A DNA stretch of 64,000 bases from contig NZ_JACSJI010000003.1 of the NCBI RefSeq assembly GCF_014349105.1, positions 186,001-250,000 of the forward strand, read 5' to 3'. Within the stretch, counting starts at the first letter, position 1, and every line of letters begins with the position of its first letter. The translations under genes and the position numbers were made by a program. The stretch comes from Caulobacter sp. 17J80-11. Its GTDB lineage: Bacteria; Pseudomonadota; Alphaproteobacteria; Caulobacterales; Caulobacteraceae. This document shows, piece after piece, positions 35,032 to 44,133 of the stretch. Under the pieces are notes generated by a model, which saw only the letters and a program-made list of their open reading frames with translations, made no database searches and had not been told where the DNA came from.

Positions 35032-35136
35032 CGCGCGACATCCGCCGTGTTGGCCGTCGCGATCACGTCGTGTAGAACCGATTAACGAGCTTCGGGGGGA
35101 AGCCTCCCGGGGGCGCTCAATCGAGAGGTCGCATCG

Positions 35137-35988
35137 GTGCGTCGAGAACTCTTCCGCCGCGGTTCCATCATCGCGGCCGTCCTGGTGGCGGCGGCTCTGT
35201 CGGGCTGCGCGGGCAAGCAGAACAAGCCGAAGCTGGCGTACGAAGAGCGTCCGGTCGAACTGCTGTACGCCACCGGCGCGCAGCGCATCGACCAGGGCCG
35301 CTGGTCGGAAGCCATCGACTATTTCGAAGAGGTCGAGCGCCAGCACCCGTATTCGGAGTGGTCGCGCCGCTCGATCCTGATGCAGGCCTACGCCTATTAC
35401 GAGGGCAACCAGTACGCCGACGCCGTCGCCGCGTCGGAGCGCTTCATCCAGCTCTATCCGGGCAGCCCCTCGGCCTCCTACGCCTATTACCTGAAGGCGA
35501 TCTGCTACTTCGAACAGATCGTCGACGTGGGCCGCGACCAGGGCTCGGCCGCCAGCGCGCTGGTCGCGCTGCGCGAAGTGGCCCAGCGCTATCCGAACAG
35601 CGACTACGCCCGCGACGCGCGGGTGAAGATCGACATGGTCAACGACCAGCTGGCCGGCAAGGAAATGGCGGTGGGTCGCTGGTACCTGCGCCGCAACCAG
35701 CCGCTGGCCGCGGTGAACCGCTTCAAGACCGTGGTCGACAAGTATCAGACCACCTCGCACACGCCGGAGGCCCTCTACCGCCTGGTCGAGGCCTACCTGA
35801 CCCTGGGTCTCAACGAAGAGGCCGAGCACAACGGAGCGGTGCTGGGCGCCAACTTCCCGGGCGACCCCTGGTACAGCGACGCCTACAAGCTGCTGACCGC
35901 CAAGGGCCTGGAGCCGGTGGCCCCGACCGAGACCGCCGAGAAGGCGAAGAAGAAGGAAGGTTGGCTCGGGAAGATCATCCCGGGCTGA
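35137..35988 (+). CDS. bamD: Outer membrane assembly lipoprotein BamD
   Basis: A 283-residue lipoprotein (signal with lipobox LSGC near 25) of five TPR-like helical repeats: ELLYATGAQRIDQGRWSEAIDYFEEVERQHPYSEW, then units around YYLKAICYFEQI and DYARDARVKIDMVNDQLAGKE. BamD is the essential partner of BamA in outer-membrane protein insertion; earlier called ComL. GTG start with GAGAGG upstream. It lies between lpxC and recN, a conserved alphaproteobacterial order. Confidence 0.96.
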   Translation: MRRELFRRGSIIAAVLVAAALSGCAGKQNKPKLAYEERPVELLYATGAQRIDQGRWSEAIDYFEEVERQHPYSEWSRRSILMQAYAYYEGNQYADAVAASERFIQLYPGSPSASYAYYLKAICYFEQIVDVGRDQGSAASALVALREVAQRYPNSDYARDARVKIDMVNDQLAGKEMAVGRWYLRRNQPLAAVNRFKTVVDKYQTTSHTPEALYRLVEAYLTLGLNEEAEHNGAVLGANFPGDPWYSDAYKLLTAKGLEPVAPTETAEKAKKKEGWLGKIIPG

Positions 35989-36017
35989 TCCGCCCCGAAT
36001 CCCGCTAAACCGCGGTC

Positions 36018-37712
36018 ATGCTCATCGGCCTGACCATCCGTGACGTCGTGCTGGTCGAGTCCCTGGACCTCGTCGTGGGTCCGGGACTGACCGTCCTCAC
36101 CGGCGAGACCGGCGCGGGCAAGTCCATCATTCTCGACAGCCTGGGCCTGGCGACCGGCGCGCGCGCCGACGCAGGCCTCGTGCGCGCGGGCGCCGACCGG
36201 GCGGTGGTCACCGCCGGCTTCGCCCTGCCGGCCGGACACCCGGCCTGGGCCGTGCTGGCCGAAAAAGAACTCGACTTCGATCCGGGCGAGGACCTGGTGC
36301 TGCGCCGCCAGCTCGGCGCCGACGGCCGCTCGCGCGCCTTCGTCAACGACCAGGCGGTCAGTGTCGGCGTGCTGAAGGAGCTGGGCGAGGCCCTGCTCGA
36401 GGTGCACGGCCAGCACGAGACCGTGGGCCTGCTGGACGCCCGCACCCACCGCAGCCTGCTGGACGCCTACGGCGGCCTGGAGCCGAAGGTCGCCGCCGTC
36501 CGCGCCGCCTGGAAGGCCTGGCGCGACGCTGTCAGCGCGGCCGAGAGCCTGCGCGAGCGCGCCGCCAGGGCCGCCGCCGAGGCCGAGGAACTGACCGCCC
36601 GCCTGGCCGAGCTGGATCGCCTCGACCCCAAGGTCGGCGAAGAACTGCAGCTGGCCGAGGAGCGCGCCATCCTGGGCGCTTCGGAAAAGGCCCTGGCCGA
36701 CATCGCTTCGGCCCGCGAGGCGCTGGGCGGCGACCAGCTGTCCAGCCGCATGGCCCAGGCCTTCCGCGCCCTGGAGCACGCCCGCACCCGCGCCGTGCAG
36801 GCCGGTGCGGGCGAAGACAACGTCGTCGTCCAGCGGCTGCGCGCCGCCGCCGAGGCCGTCGACCGCGCCCTGGTCGAAGCCCAGGAGGCGATCGCCGCGG
36901 TCGACAACGCCGCCGACGCCTTCGACTTCGAACCGGGGCGGCTCGACAAGGCCGAGGAGCGGCTGTTCGCCCTGCGCGCCGCGGCCCGCAAGCTGGGCGT
37001 CCTGACCGACGACCTGCCGGCCGAGCGGCTGCGCATCGCCGAGGCCCTGCGCCTGATCGAGGACTCGGAGACCGCCCTGAACCACGCCGCCGCCGCCGCG
37101 GCCGCCGCCGAAGGCGCCTATCGCGACGCCGCCGGCGCGCTGTCCGCGGCCCGGGCCGAAGCGGGCGCGCGCCTGGCCGAAGTGGTGATGGGCGAGCTGA
37201 CGCCGCTGAAGCTGGAGAAGGCGCGCTTCCGCGTGGCGGTCGAGCCCCTGGCGCCCGAACGCGCCGGGCCCGACGGCGCCGACCGGATCGAGTTCGAGAT
37301 CGCCACCAACCCCGGCGCGCCGTTCGGCGGCCTGGGCGCGATCGCCTCCGGCGGCGAACTGGCCCGCTTCGCGCTCGCCCTGAAGGCGGCCCTGGCCGGC
37401 CGTGGCGCGGGGGCGACCATGATCTTCGACGAAGTGGACCAGGGCGTCGGCGGCGCCGTGGCCGACGCGGTGGGCCTGCGCCTGAAGCGCCTGGCCGGCG
37501 CTGGTCAGGTGCTGGTGGTCACCCACTCGCCCCAGGTGGCGGCCCGTGGCGACGCCCACTGGAAGGTGGCCAAGCGCGAGGCCTCGGGCGTCGTGCGCAC
37601 CTCGGTGGCCACCTTGACCGCCGAGGAACGCCTCGAGGAGCTGGCGAGAATGCTGGCCGGCGCCGAGGTCACCGAAGCCGCGCGGGCGGCGGCGCGGGCG
37701 TTGATGGCGTGA
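36018..37712 (+). CDS. recN: DNA repair protein RecN
   Basis: A 564-residue SMC-like ATPase. Walker A GETGAGKSIILDS is near 28-40, a long coiled coil fills about 160-370, the ABC signature ASGGELARFALALK is near 444 and Walker B TMIFDEVDQGVGG near 468. RecN acts in double-strand break repair and chromosome cohesion during repair. A shared hairpin overlaps its stop codon. The stop codon TGA (37710-37712) touches the convergent terminator. Confidence 0.97.
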   Translation: MLIGLTIRDVVLVESLDLVVGPGLTVLTGETGAGKSIILDSLGLATGARADAGLVRAGADRAVVTAGFALPAGHPAWAVLAEKELDFDPGEDLVLRRQLGADGRSRAFVNDQAVSVGVLKELGEALLEVHGQHETVGLLDARTHRSLLDAYGGLEPKVAAVRAAWKAWRDAVSAAESLRERAARAAAEAEELTARLAELDRLDPKVGEELQLAEERAILGASEKALADIASAREALGGDQLSSRMAQAFRALEHARTRAVQAGAGEDNVVVQRLRAAAEAVDRALVEAQEAIAAVDNAADAFDFEPGRLDKAEERLFALRAAARKLGVLTDDLPAERLRIAEALRLIEDSETALNHAAAAAAAAEGAYRDAAGALSAARAEAGARLAEVVMGELTPLKLEKARFRVAVEPLAPERAGPDGADRIEFEIATNPGAPFGGLGAIASGGELARFALALKAALAGRGAGATMIFDEVDQGVGGAVADAVGLRLKRLAGAGQVLVVTHSPQVAARGDAHWKVAKREASGVVRTSVATLTAEERLEELARMLAGAEVTEAARAAARALMA

Positions 37713-37742
37713 ATTCCTTCTCCCCCAAGGGGAGAAGGAATT
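37712..37742. terminator. Bidirectional hairpin between convergent recN and map
   Basis: A perfect 14-bp inverted repeat (37712-37725 with 37729-37742) with a 3-base loop lies between, and slightly overlaps, the stop codons of both genes. The outer AATT pairs provide short T stretches on both strands. The arm sequence CCTTCTCCCC resembles the arms in the repeat at 57878-58012. Confidence 0.78.
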
Positions 37743-38553
37743 AGAATTTCGGCCGGAACAGCGGGCTGGCGGTGAAGATCTCGATCCCGTCCTCGGTCAC
37801 GCCGACGGAGTGCTCGCACTGGGACGACAGCGACTTGTCGCGGGTGACCGCGGTCCAGCCGTCGTTCAGCACCTTCACCTGCGGCTTGCCCAGGTTCACC
37901 ATCGGCTCGACGGTGAAGAACATGCCCGGCTTCAGCACCGCGCCTTCGCCCTTGCGGCCGAAGTGCAGGACGTTCGGATTGTCGTGGAACACCCGGCCCA
38001 GGCCGTGGCCGCAGAAGTCGCGCACCACCGAGCAGCGCTGGCTTTCGACGTACTGCTGGATGGCCCAGCCGATGTCGCCGAAGGTGTTCCCGGGCTTCAC
38101 CTGAGCCAGGCCCAGGTCCAGCGCTTCGTAGGTGATGTCGATCAGGCGGCGCGCCTTGGGCGCGATCTCGCCGACCGGGTACATGCGGCTGGTGTCGCCG
38201 TGCCAGCCGTCGACGATGACGGTGACGTCGATGTTGACGATGTCGCCGTCGCGCAGGTTCCGCTCGCCCGGAATGCCGTGGCAGACTACGTGGTTGGGGC
38301 TGATGCAGACCGTGTGGTTATAGCCGCGGTAGCCCAGGCAGGCGGGCAGGCCGCCGTGGTCCAGCACGAACTCGCGGGCCAGCTTGTCGAGCGCCTCGGT
38401 GTTCGCCCCCGGCACGACGTGCGGGGTGAGCATGTCCAGGCACTCCGCCGCCAGTTTGCCGGCCCGGCGCATGCCCTCGAAGTCCTCGGGCTTGTGCAGC
38501 TTGATCCCGTGGGTGCGGGTGGTCGCTTCGGCGGACGCTTCGACGGTTTCCAT
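37741..38553 (-). CDS. map: Type I methionine aminopeptidase
   Basis: A 270-residue enzyme removing N-terminal Met. The five metal ligands of the pita-bread fold are visible: Asp in NIDVTVIVDGWHGDTSRMY (two Asp), His in GHGLGRVFH, Glu in FFTVEPMV and Glu in QCEHSVGVT. The 20-residue N-terminal extension is longer than in E. coli but common in alphaproteobacteria. The gene follows sfsA by 16 bases on the same strand, forming an sfsA-map unit. Confidence 0.97.
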   Translation of the reverse strand: METVEASAEATTRTHGIKLHKPEDFEGMRRAGKLAAECLDMLTPHVVPGANTEALDKLAREFVLDHGGLPACLGYRGYNHTVCISPNHVVCHGIPGERNLRDGDIVNIDVTVIVDGWHGDTSRMYPVGEIAPKARRLIDITYEALDLGLAQVKPGNTFGDIGWAIQQYVESQRCSVVRDFCGHGLGRVFHDNPNVLHFGRKGEGAVLKPGMFFTVEPMVNLGKPQVKVLNDGWTAVTRDKSLSSQCEHSVGVTEDGIEIFTASPLFRPKF

Positions 38554-38569
38554 GACGGCTTCCGGTGAC

Positions 38570-39277
38570 TTACGGGCGCGACCGCCAGCGGAGCGGACGC
38601 TCCAGGCGGATGGCTTCGGGGCTCAGATGGCATCCGTAGCACAGAACTTCCACCCCCCGCGCGGCCGCGTCGCGCAGGGCCGGGCCGTAGGCGCGGTCGA
38701 TGTCGTCGGCCGTGTCGAACAGATCGCAGTCGGTGCGCTGCACGACGAACAGCATGACCGCCCGGTGGCCCGCCTCGACCATTCGCTCCAGCGCCTTCAG
38801 GTGCTTCACGCCGCGCACGGTGACGCAGTCGGGAAACTCCGACACGCCCGGCTCGCGCAGGAAGTGGCTGTTCTTGATCTCGACGTAGCAGGGGGCGCGC
38901 GCGTCGTCCTCCAGCAGGATGTCGATGCGGCTGTCGCCAGCGTACTTCACCTCGCGCCGTAGCCGGGCGTAGCCGGCCAACTCGGGGATCAGGCCGGCGG
39001 CGATGGCTTCGGCGCCCAGCCGGTTGGGATGCATGGTGTTGACCCCGACCAGCCCGGGGCCGGCCTCCACCATCTCCAGCGTATGGGCCAGCTTGCGTTT
39101 AAGATCGTCGGACTTCGACAGCCAGACCGCCTGGCCGGGCTCCTTCAGGCCCAGCATGGCGCCCGGGTTGGGGACGTGGGCGGTGACCAGCCCACCGGCG
39201 TCCAGCTCGACGTCGGCGAAGAAGCGCTTGTAGCGCTGGACCAGGCGGCCGCGGACCAGGGGGGAGGCGAATTGCAT
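38570..39277 (-). CDS. sfsA: Sugar fermentation stimulation protein homologue SfsA
   Basis: A 235-residue protein with an N-terminal OB-like part (VRGRLVQRYKRFFADVELDAGGLVTAHVPNPG has the family look) and a nuclease-like core: SRIDILLEDDARAPCYVEIKNSHFL resembles the D-x(n)-ExK active site. SfsA was named as a DNA-binding regulator of maltose genes in E. coli, but its fold suggests a nuclease. It sits upstream of map. A molybdopterin-binding CinA-like gene often neighbours sfsA in alphaproteobacteria; only a possible remnant is seen here, on the opposite strand. Confidence 0.95.
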   Translation of the reverse strand: MQFASPLVRGRLVQRYKRFFADVELDAGGLVTAHVPNPGAMLGLKEPGQAVWLSKSDDLKRKLAHTLEMVEAGPGLVGVNTMHPNRLGAEAIAAGLIPELAGYARLRREVKYAGDSRIDILLEDDARAPCYVEIKNSHFLREPGVSEFPDCVTVRGVKHLKALERMVEAGHRAVMLFVVQRTDCDLFDTADDIDRAYGPALRDAAARGVEVLCYGCHLSPEAIRLERPLRWRSRP

Positions 39278-39320
39278 GGCTGGGTGTTAGCCCCCCCTAT
39301 TCGTCCCGTCATCCCCGCCT

Positions 39321-39527
39321 GACGACGCGGCCCGGCGTCGCCCCGACCTCTCCTTTGGCCGCTACCCCCGCTTCGTCGAGGGGGGCGTGAAGCGGGTGGT
39401 CGGCGGCCGCGACCCCGCGGCGGTGGACGCGGCCACCCGGGAACTGCTCGACCTGCTTCGCGAGGCCGGCAACCCGCCGCGCTCGATTGCGGTTGAGCTC
39501 CTCGCCGACGGGACTGGAGGAGCGGAC
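39321..39527 (+). pseudogene. Possible 3' remnant of a CinA-like molybdopterin-binding protein gene
   Basis: An open frame with coding-like third-position GC bias runs from the TAG at 39288 straight into the FadL gene. Its translation PDLSFGRYPRF...VKRVVGGRDPAAVDAATREL looks to me like the end of the CinA/MoaB-like proteins (P-D-x-x-x-G-x-Y-P-F and RGRDPAAxxAA). No start codon suits it and the N-terminal ~170 residues are absent. The call is from memory of the family, not from a search; it could instead be a chance extension of the FadL frame. Confidence 0.4.
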
Positions 39528-40820
39528 ATGGCCCAGGGATCACGCCGGGCTGCGGCCGCCCTCGCCGTGAGCCTCGCCGCCTCACCCGCCCTGGCGGGAG
39601 GCTTCTACACGCCCGAGGCGTCGGCGCGGGCCGTCGGCCGCGCCTTCTCGAGCGAGGCCGCCGACAGCGGCGCCGCCTCGCTGTGGTGGAATCCGGCGTC
39701 GATCGGCCCGAGCGGGGGCGAAATCGCCGGCGATCTTTCGGCGATCGTGGCGGACTCGCAGGCCGACGACGGCGGATCGACCCTGACCCGCTTCCTGCCG
39801 CGCGGGGGGCCCGCCTTCACTATTCCAGTCCGTGGCGAGCCCCGCGTGTTCGGCCCTGTCGATAACGCGTGGCTCGCCAGTGCGGCGGCGGCCGTGCCGG
39901 TCGGCGACCGGTTCGTGCTGGGCATGTCGGCGACACAGCCCTTCGGATTCACGACCAATTATCCGGTCACCTCGTGGGCCCGGTTCGGCGCGGCGAAGTC
40001 GCGACTCGACACCGTCGACGTGCAGGCGACCGCAGCGTGGAGGATCAACGGCCGTTGGACCCTCGGCGCGAGCGCCGACGCCCAGTACGCCGACCTGCGC
40101 CTGACTCGTCTCCCCTTCATCTTCGGTCCGACCGAGGATCGTCTGGAGACGTCCGGGGACGGATGGGCCTGGGGGTGGAGCGCCGGCGTCCTGGGCCGGG
40201 TCGGCGACGTCCACCTCGGCGTGAGCTACAGATCGAGCCTGGATCACGAACTCAAGGGCGACTTCGCCTTTTCGGGGGTTCCTCGAGAGCTGTCTGTGAC
40301 CAGCGGCACGCGTCCCGCCCGGATCGCCTTCTCGACACCCTGGATCGCCACCGCCGCCGTGCGCTGGGCTGTCGACGACAAGGCGACGCTAGGCCTTCAG
40401 CTCCAGCGGTTCGGCTGGAGCGAGTTCGAAGGGTTCGACGTGGACGCCGATTTCGTGGAGGACGGGGACAAAGGGTTCACGGACACCACCTCGGTGGCGT
40501 TCGGCGTGGATTACGTGCTCTCGCCGGGCGTCACGGGCCGGGCCGGCGTGCAGTACGACCCGACGCCGACGTCGGGCGGGATCACCAGCCTGCAGGCGCC
40601 CGACGCCGACCGTTGGGCCTTCGGCTTGGGGGCCGGTTTCACCGTCCAGCCCGCCTTCCTGGTCGACGTGTCCGTGGCCTATGTCGCCTTCGACGACCTG
40701 GAGATCGACGCCACCACGGTGTCGTTCGGATCGACGCCGCTGCAGGCCACCCTCGACATGCGGGGCGAGGGCGACCTGGACGAGGTGTTGATGTCGGTCG
40801 GCGCGAGCTGGCGGTTCTGA
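39528..40820 (+). CDS. FadL/OmpP1-family outer membrane transport protein (copy 1)
   Basis: A 430-residue beta-barrel protein with signal peptide (AAAALAVSLAASPALA-GGFYTPEAS). Right after cleavage come the FadL hallmarks: ARAVGRAFSSEAADSGAASLWWNPAS (NPA motif). The end SVGASWRF finishes with Phe. FadL-type barrels import hydrophobic molecules such as fatty acids or aromatics. The ATG is preceded by GGAGGAGCGGAC, an excellent ribosome site, which decides the start although the frame is open further upstream. It is a tandem paralogue of the next gene. Confidence 0.93.
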   Translation: MAQGSRRAAAALAVSLAASPALAGGFYTPEASARAVGRAFSSEAADSGAASLWWNPASIGPSGGEIAGDLSAIVADSQADDGGSTLTRFLPRGGPAFTIPVRGEPRVFGPVDNAWLASAAAAVPVGDRFVLGMSATQPFGFTTNYPVTSWARFGAAKSRLDTVDVQATAAWRINGRWTLGASADAQYADLRLTRLPFIFGPTEDRLETSGDGWAWGWSAGVLGRVGDVHLGVSYRSSLDHELKGDFAFSGVPRELSVTSGTRPARIAFSTPWIATAAVRWAVDDKATLGLQLQRFGWSEFEGFDVDADFVEDGDKGFTDTTSVAFGVDYVLSPGVTGRAGVQYDPTPTSGGITSLQAPDADRWAFGLGAGFTVQPAFLVDVSVAYVAFDDLEIDATTVSFGSTPLQATLDMRGEGDLDEVLMSVGASWRF

Positions 40821-40958
40821 GCGCCGCGCCGTGTGCGTCCGTCGCGCAACAGGCGACCCGCCTCCGACGTACTCACGCGCAACCGGCGCCGAGTCGCGGA
40901 GGTTTGTACCTCACTGCGAGCGTAGGGGGCGCGCCCGGCCATAGGATGGAGCGCCCCT

Positions 40959-42281
40959 GTGTCTCGTCTCGTACGTCGATCCGTCTGCGTCGCCGCTCTG
41001 ATCGGCGGCGCGACGCTTCTCGCCGGTCAGGCCCACGCGGCCGGCTTCTACATCCAGGAACAGTCGGTACGCGGCCTCGGTCGGGCCTTCTCCGGCGAGG
41101 CGGCCGACGCCGGCCCGGCCTCGCTGTGGTGGAACCCCGCCGCGATCGGCGGCGCTCCGCGTGAGGTTTATGGCGGCGTGCACGCCGTCCTGCCGGACAC
41201 CGAGGTCGACGATCGCGGCTCGACCATCGACCGGCCGGTCGTGCCGGTGGCCCCGGTGGGCGGCGAGCCGCGGGCGTTCGGGCCGCTCATGAACGGCCTC
41301 GTGCCGAACCTGGCCGTCTCCACCCCGGTCGGCGACCGGTTCGCGCTGGGCCTGTCGGTCAACGCGCCGTTCAATTTCACCACCAAGTACAATTTCCAGT
41401 CCTGGGCCCGCTATGAGGCGGTGAAGTCGCGCCTGAACACGGTCGACATCCAGATGACCGGCGCCTGGCGGATCACCGACGCCTGGACCGTGGCGATCGC
41501 GGCCGACGCGCAGTACGCCGACGCGACCCTGTCCAACGCCTCGCCGAACCTGCCGCAGCTCGTGCCGGGCCGGGGCTTGGTCATCCCCAACGACGCCTTC
41601 GTCGAACTGTCGGGCGACGGCTGGGAATGGGGCTGGACGGCCGGCGTGATGGGCAAGATCGGCTCGGTGGACGTGGGCGCCAGCTACCGGTCGAGCCTGG
41701 ACCATGAGCTGGACGGCACGGCGACCTTCGCCGGCTTCGTGGGGCAGCTGGCCGGCCAGAACGGCTCTCGCGCGGCGACCGCCACCTTCTCGACCCCGTG
41801 GATCGCCACTCTGGGCGGCCGCTGGGCGGCGACCGACCAGGCCACCATCAGCCTGCAGGTGCAGGAGGTCGGCTGGAGCGAGTTCGACGCCATCCGCATC
41901 GACCTGGGCACGATCCAGCAAATCTCGCCGCAGGATTACGACGACACCACCACCGTGGCGCTGGGCGTCGACTACGCCTTCACACCGACGGTGACTGGCC
42001 GCGCCGGCATCCAGTACGACCCGACCCCCACGCCCGACGGCAATCGCTCGCCCCGCGTGCCGGACGGCGATCGCGTGCTGTTCGGCGTCGGCGGCACCTT
42101 CACGCCGGTCGAGAACGTGCTGGTCGACGCCGGCCTGGCCTACGTCCACTTCGACGAGTCGAATATCAACCGCGAGACCACCTTCTACGCGGGCACGCCG
42201 GCGGCCACGCCGGTCGTGCTCGCCGGCGACGTCGAGGGCCACGCCGTGGTCATGGCGGTGGGCGGGCGCTGGCGGTTCTAG
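40959..42281 (+). CDS. FadL/OmpP1-family outer membrane transport protein (copy 2)
   Basis: A 440-residue protein closely related to the upstream copy: GLGRAFSGEAADAGPASLWWNPAAIGG, VSYRSSLDHEL and AGIQYDPTPTPDG have near-identical counterparts there. The signal peptide ends HAA-GFYIQ. It starts at GTG with AGGATGGAG upstream. Divergent loop regions (for example LPQLVPGRGLVIPNDAF) suggest different ligands. A bidirectional terminator follows. A role in taking up the hydrophobic acids used by the CoA pathway at the end of the window is possible but unproven. Confidence 0.94.
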   Translation: MSRLVRRSVCVAALIGGATLLAGQAHAAGFYIQEQSVRGLGRAFSGEAADAGPASLWWNPAAIGGAPREVYGGVHAVLPDTEVDDRGSTIDRPVVPVAPVGGEPRAFGPLMNGLVPNLAVSTPVGDRFALGLSVNAPFNFTTKYNFQSWARYEAVKSRLNTVDIQMTGAWRITDAWTVAIAADAQYADATLSNASPNLPQLVPGRGLVIPNDAFVELSGDGWEWGWTAGVMGKIGSVDVGASYRSSLDHELDGTATFAGFVGQLAGQNGSRAATATFSTPWIATLGGRWAATDQATISLQVQEVGWSEFDAIRIDLGTIQQISPQDYDDTTTVALGVDYAFTPTVTGRAGIQYDPTPTPDGNRSPRVPDGDRVLFGVGGTFTPVENVLVDAGLAYVHFDESNINRETTFYAGTPAATPVVLAGDVEGHAVVMAVGGRWRF

Positions 42282-42304
42282 GCGGTCGCCCCAGGCCAAA
42301 AGAA

Positions 42305-42340
42305 AAGGCGGCGAGATCGCTCTCGCCGCCTTCTCATTTT
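42305..42340. terminator. Bidirectional terminator between FadL copy 2 and DEAD-box helicase
   Basis: A perfect 12-bp stem (42305-42316 with 42321-42332) with loop TCGC. On the plus strand it is followed by CTCATTTT; on the minus strand by CTTTTGG preceded by TTTT, so it can stop transcription from both convergent genes. Confidence 0.88.
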
Positions 42341-42350
42341 CAGCAGGGGA

Positions 42351-43796
42351 TCAGTCCGCCGCGGTGCGACGGCCTTGGCCGCCGCCGCCGCCGCCGCCGC
42401 CGCCTTGGCCGAAGCGCCGGCGCTTGGGACGGTAGCTGCCGCCGCGCTTGGGCGCGCGTTGGCCTTCGGGACGCCCGCCTTCCGGCTTGGCCGCGCCGAA
42501 CTCGCCGGCCATCGGGTCGTACTTGGCCCGCGGGGCGCCCTCGGCGTGGTGGGTGCGGTCGCGCTTGGGACGGCCGTGGCCGCGCGGTTGCTCGACCGGC
42601 TCCGGCGTCTTGGCCTTGCGGCCCGGGTTGGCGGCCAGGATGGCCGCGTCCAGGGCGCCCAGCGCGCGGTCGTTGCGACGATCCCACGAAGGGATGGTCT
42701 GGCGGGTGACGCGCTGGATGTCCTTCAGCAGCTTGCGCTCGTCGTCGGCCACCAGGCTGACCGCCACGCCCGAGGCGCCGGCGCGCGCCGTGCGGCCGAT
42801 GCGGTGGACGTAGGCTTCCGGCACGTAGGGCAGCTCGAAGTTGACCACGTGGGTGACGCCGTCGACGTCGATGCCGCGGGCGGCGATGTCGGTCGCCACC
42901 AGGGCGCGGACGCGGCCGTCCTTGAACGCCTGCAGGGCCCGCTCGCGCTGGCTCTGGCTCTTGTTGCCGTGGATGGCCGCCGCCTCCACGCCGCCGGCCT
43001 CGAGATAGGCGGCGACCTTGTCCGCGCCGTGCTTGGTCTTGGTGAAGACCAGGGTGCGGGTGAACTTCGGATCCGAGAACAGCTCCGACAGCAGGGCGCG
43101 CTTGCGCACCTGCTCGACGAACAGCACCTGTTGCTCGACCTTCTCGGCGGTGGTGGCGGCCGGCTTCACCTCGACCTTGGCCGGGTCCTTCAGGAGTTCG
43201 GCGGCCAGCTTGCCGATCTCGCCCGGCATGGTGGCCGAGAAGAACAGGTTCTGGCGGTTCTTCGACAGCTTCGAGACCACCTGGCGGATCGGCTTCACGA
43301 AGCCGAGGTCCAGCATCTGGTCGGCTTCGTCGAGCACGAAGATCTCGGTGGCCGACACGTCGATGGTCTTTTGCGACATGTGGTCGAGCAGGCGGCCCGG
43401 GGTGGCCACCAGCACGTCCACGCCGCGGCTCATGGCGCGCTCCTGCGGGCCGTACTTCACGCCGCCGAACACCACCGCGACGCTCATGCCGAGGTTGCGG
43501 CCGTAGGACTTGAAGCTCTCGGCGATCTGGCTGGCCAGTTCGCGGGTCGGCGACAGGATCAGCGCCCGGCAGGTGCGCGGCAGCGGCGCCTTACGGTCCG
43601 CCGCCAGCCGGTGCAGCATCGGCAGGGCGAAGGCCGCGGTCTTGCCGGTGCCGGTCTGGGCGATGCCCAGCAGGTCGCGGCCGGAGGCCACCAGCGGGAT
43701 GGCCTGGGTCTGGATCGGGGTCGGGGTCTCGTAGCCTTCCTGGGCCAGGGCCTGGAGGATCGGCTTGGACAGGCCGAGGTCTTGGAACGTTTTCAA
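42351..43796 (-). CDS. DEAD-box ATP-dependent RNA helicase (RhlE-like)
   Basis: A protein of about 481 residues with every DEAD-box motif: Q motif (YETPTPIQTQAIP), AQTGTGKT, PTRELASQI, VLDEADQM, SAT, ATDIAARGIDVDG and HRIGRTARAG. The C-terminal 110 residues are basic and Gly-rich, including a run of nine Gly, and probably bind RNA. RhlE-type enzymes help ribosome assembly and cold growth. The start is the TTG giving KTFQDLGLSKPIL, which matches family N-termini; an in-frame upstream GTG at 43859 is less likely. The ribosome site is weak. Confidence 0.93.
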   Translation of the reverse strand: MKTFQDLGLSKPILQALAQEGYETPTPIQTQAIPLVASGRDLLGIAQTGTGKTAAFALPMLHRLAADRKAPLPRTCRALILSPTRELASQIAESFKSYGRNLGMSVAVVFGGVKYGPQERAMSRGVDVLVATPGRLLDHMSQKTIDVSATEIFVLDEADQMLDLGFVKPIRQVVSKLSKNRQNLFFSATMPGEIGKLAAELLKDPAKVEVKPAATTAEKVEQQVLFVEQVRKRALLSELFSDPKFTRTLVFTKTKHGADKVAAYLEAGGVEAAAIHGNKSQSQRERALQAFKDGRVRALVATDIAARGIDVDGVTHVVNFELPYVPEAYVHRIGRTARAGASGVAVSLVADDERKLLKDIQRVTRQTIPSWDRRNDRALGALDAAILAANPGRKAKTPEPVEQPRGHGRPKRDRTHHAEGAPRAKYDPMAGEFGAAKPEGGRPEGQRAPKRGGSYRPKRRRFGQGGGGGGGGGQGRRTAAD

Positions 43797-44133
43797 ATCA
43801 ATGTCTTTCGCATCGCCGAACGCGCACGCAGGCGCGCCGGCGTCCCCGCTGGCTCGCAATCTGCGGGCGTCGGGGCGTTTCGGGGCGACGCCCCGCGTGC
43901 ATGGGCGATCGAAGCTATGGGACGAATACGGGGCTCGACAGGCAAGTCGACGATACGTCGTCGACCCTCACGCGGCTGGAGCACCGAAGGCTCGCAAAAT
44001 GCGATGGACGGCCAAATGGACCCTGCAGCTCGAAAAGTCAAGGAAAGCGCCGCCTGCGCGCTCTCGGACGCTTGCGGCGCAGGCTGAAGGGCATAGGTTG
44101 CCGTCCACCAGATTCCTAAGGGGGAGGGCCCAG
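43797..44133. other. Divergent intergenic region (337 bp) between helicase and M28 peptidase
   Basis: No supported gene. On the helicase side it would form a long 5' leader with two possible hairpins: an 8-bp perfect stem at 43946-43965 with a 4-base loop, and a 7-bp stem pairing 43865-43871 with 43887-43893. Long structured leaders are typical of cold-regulated RNA helicase genes, so post-transcriptional control is possible. The last 30 bases hold the AAGGGGGAGGG ribosome site of the peptidase. Confidence 0.5.
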
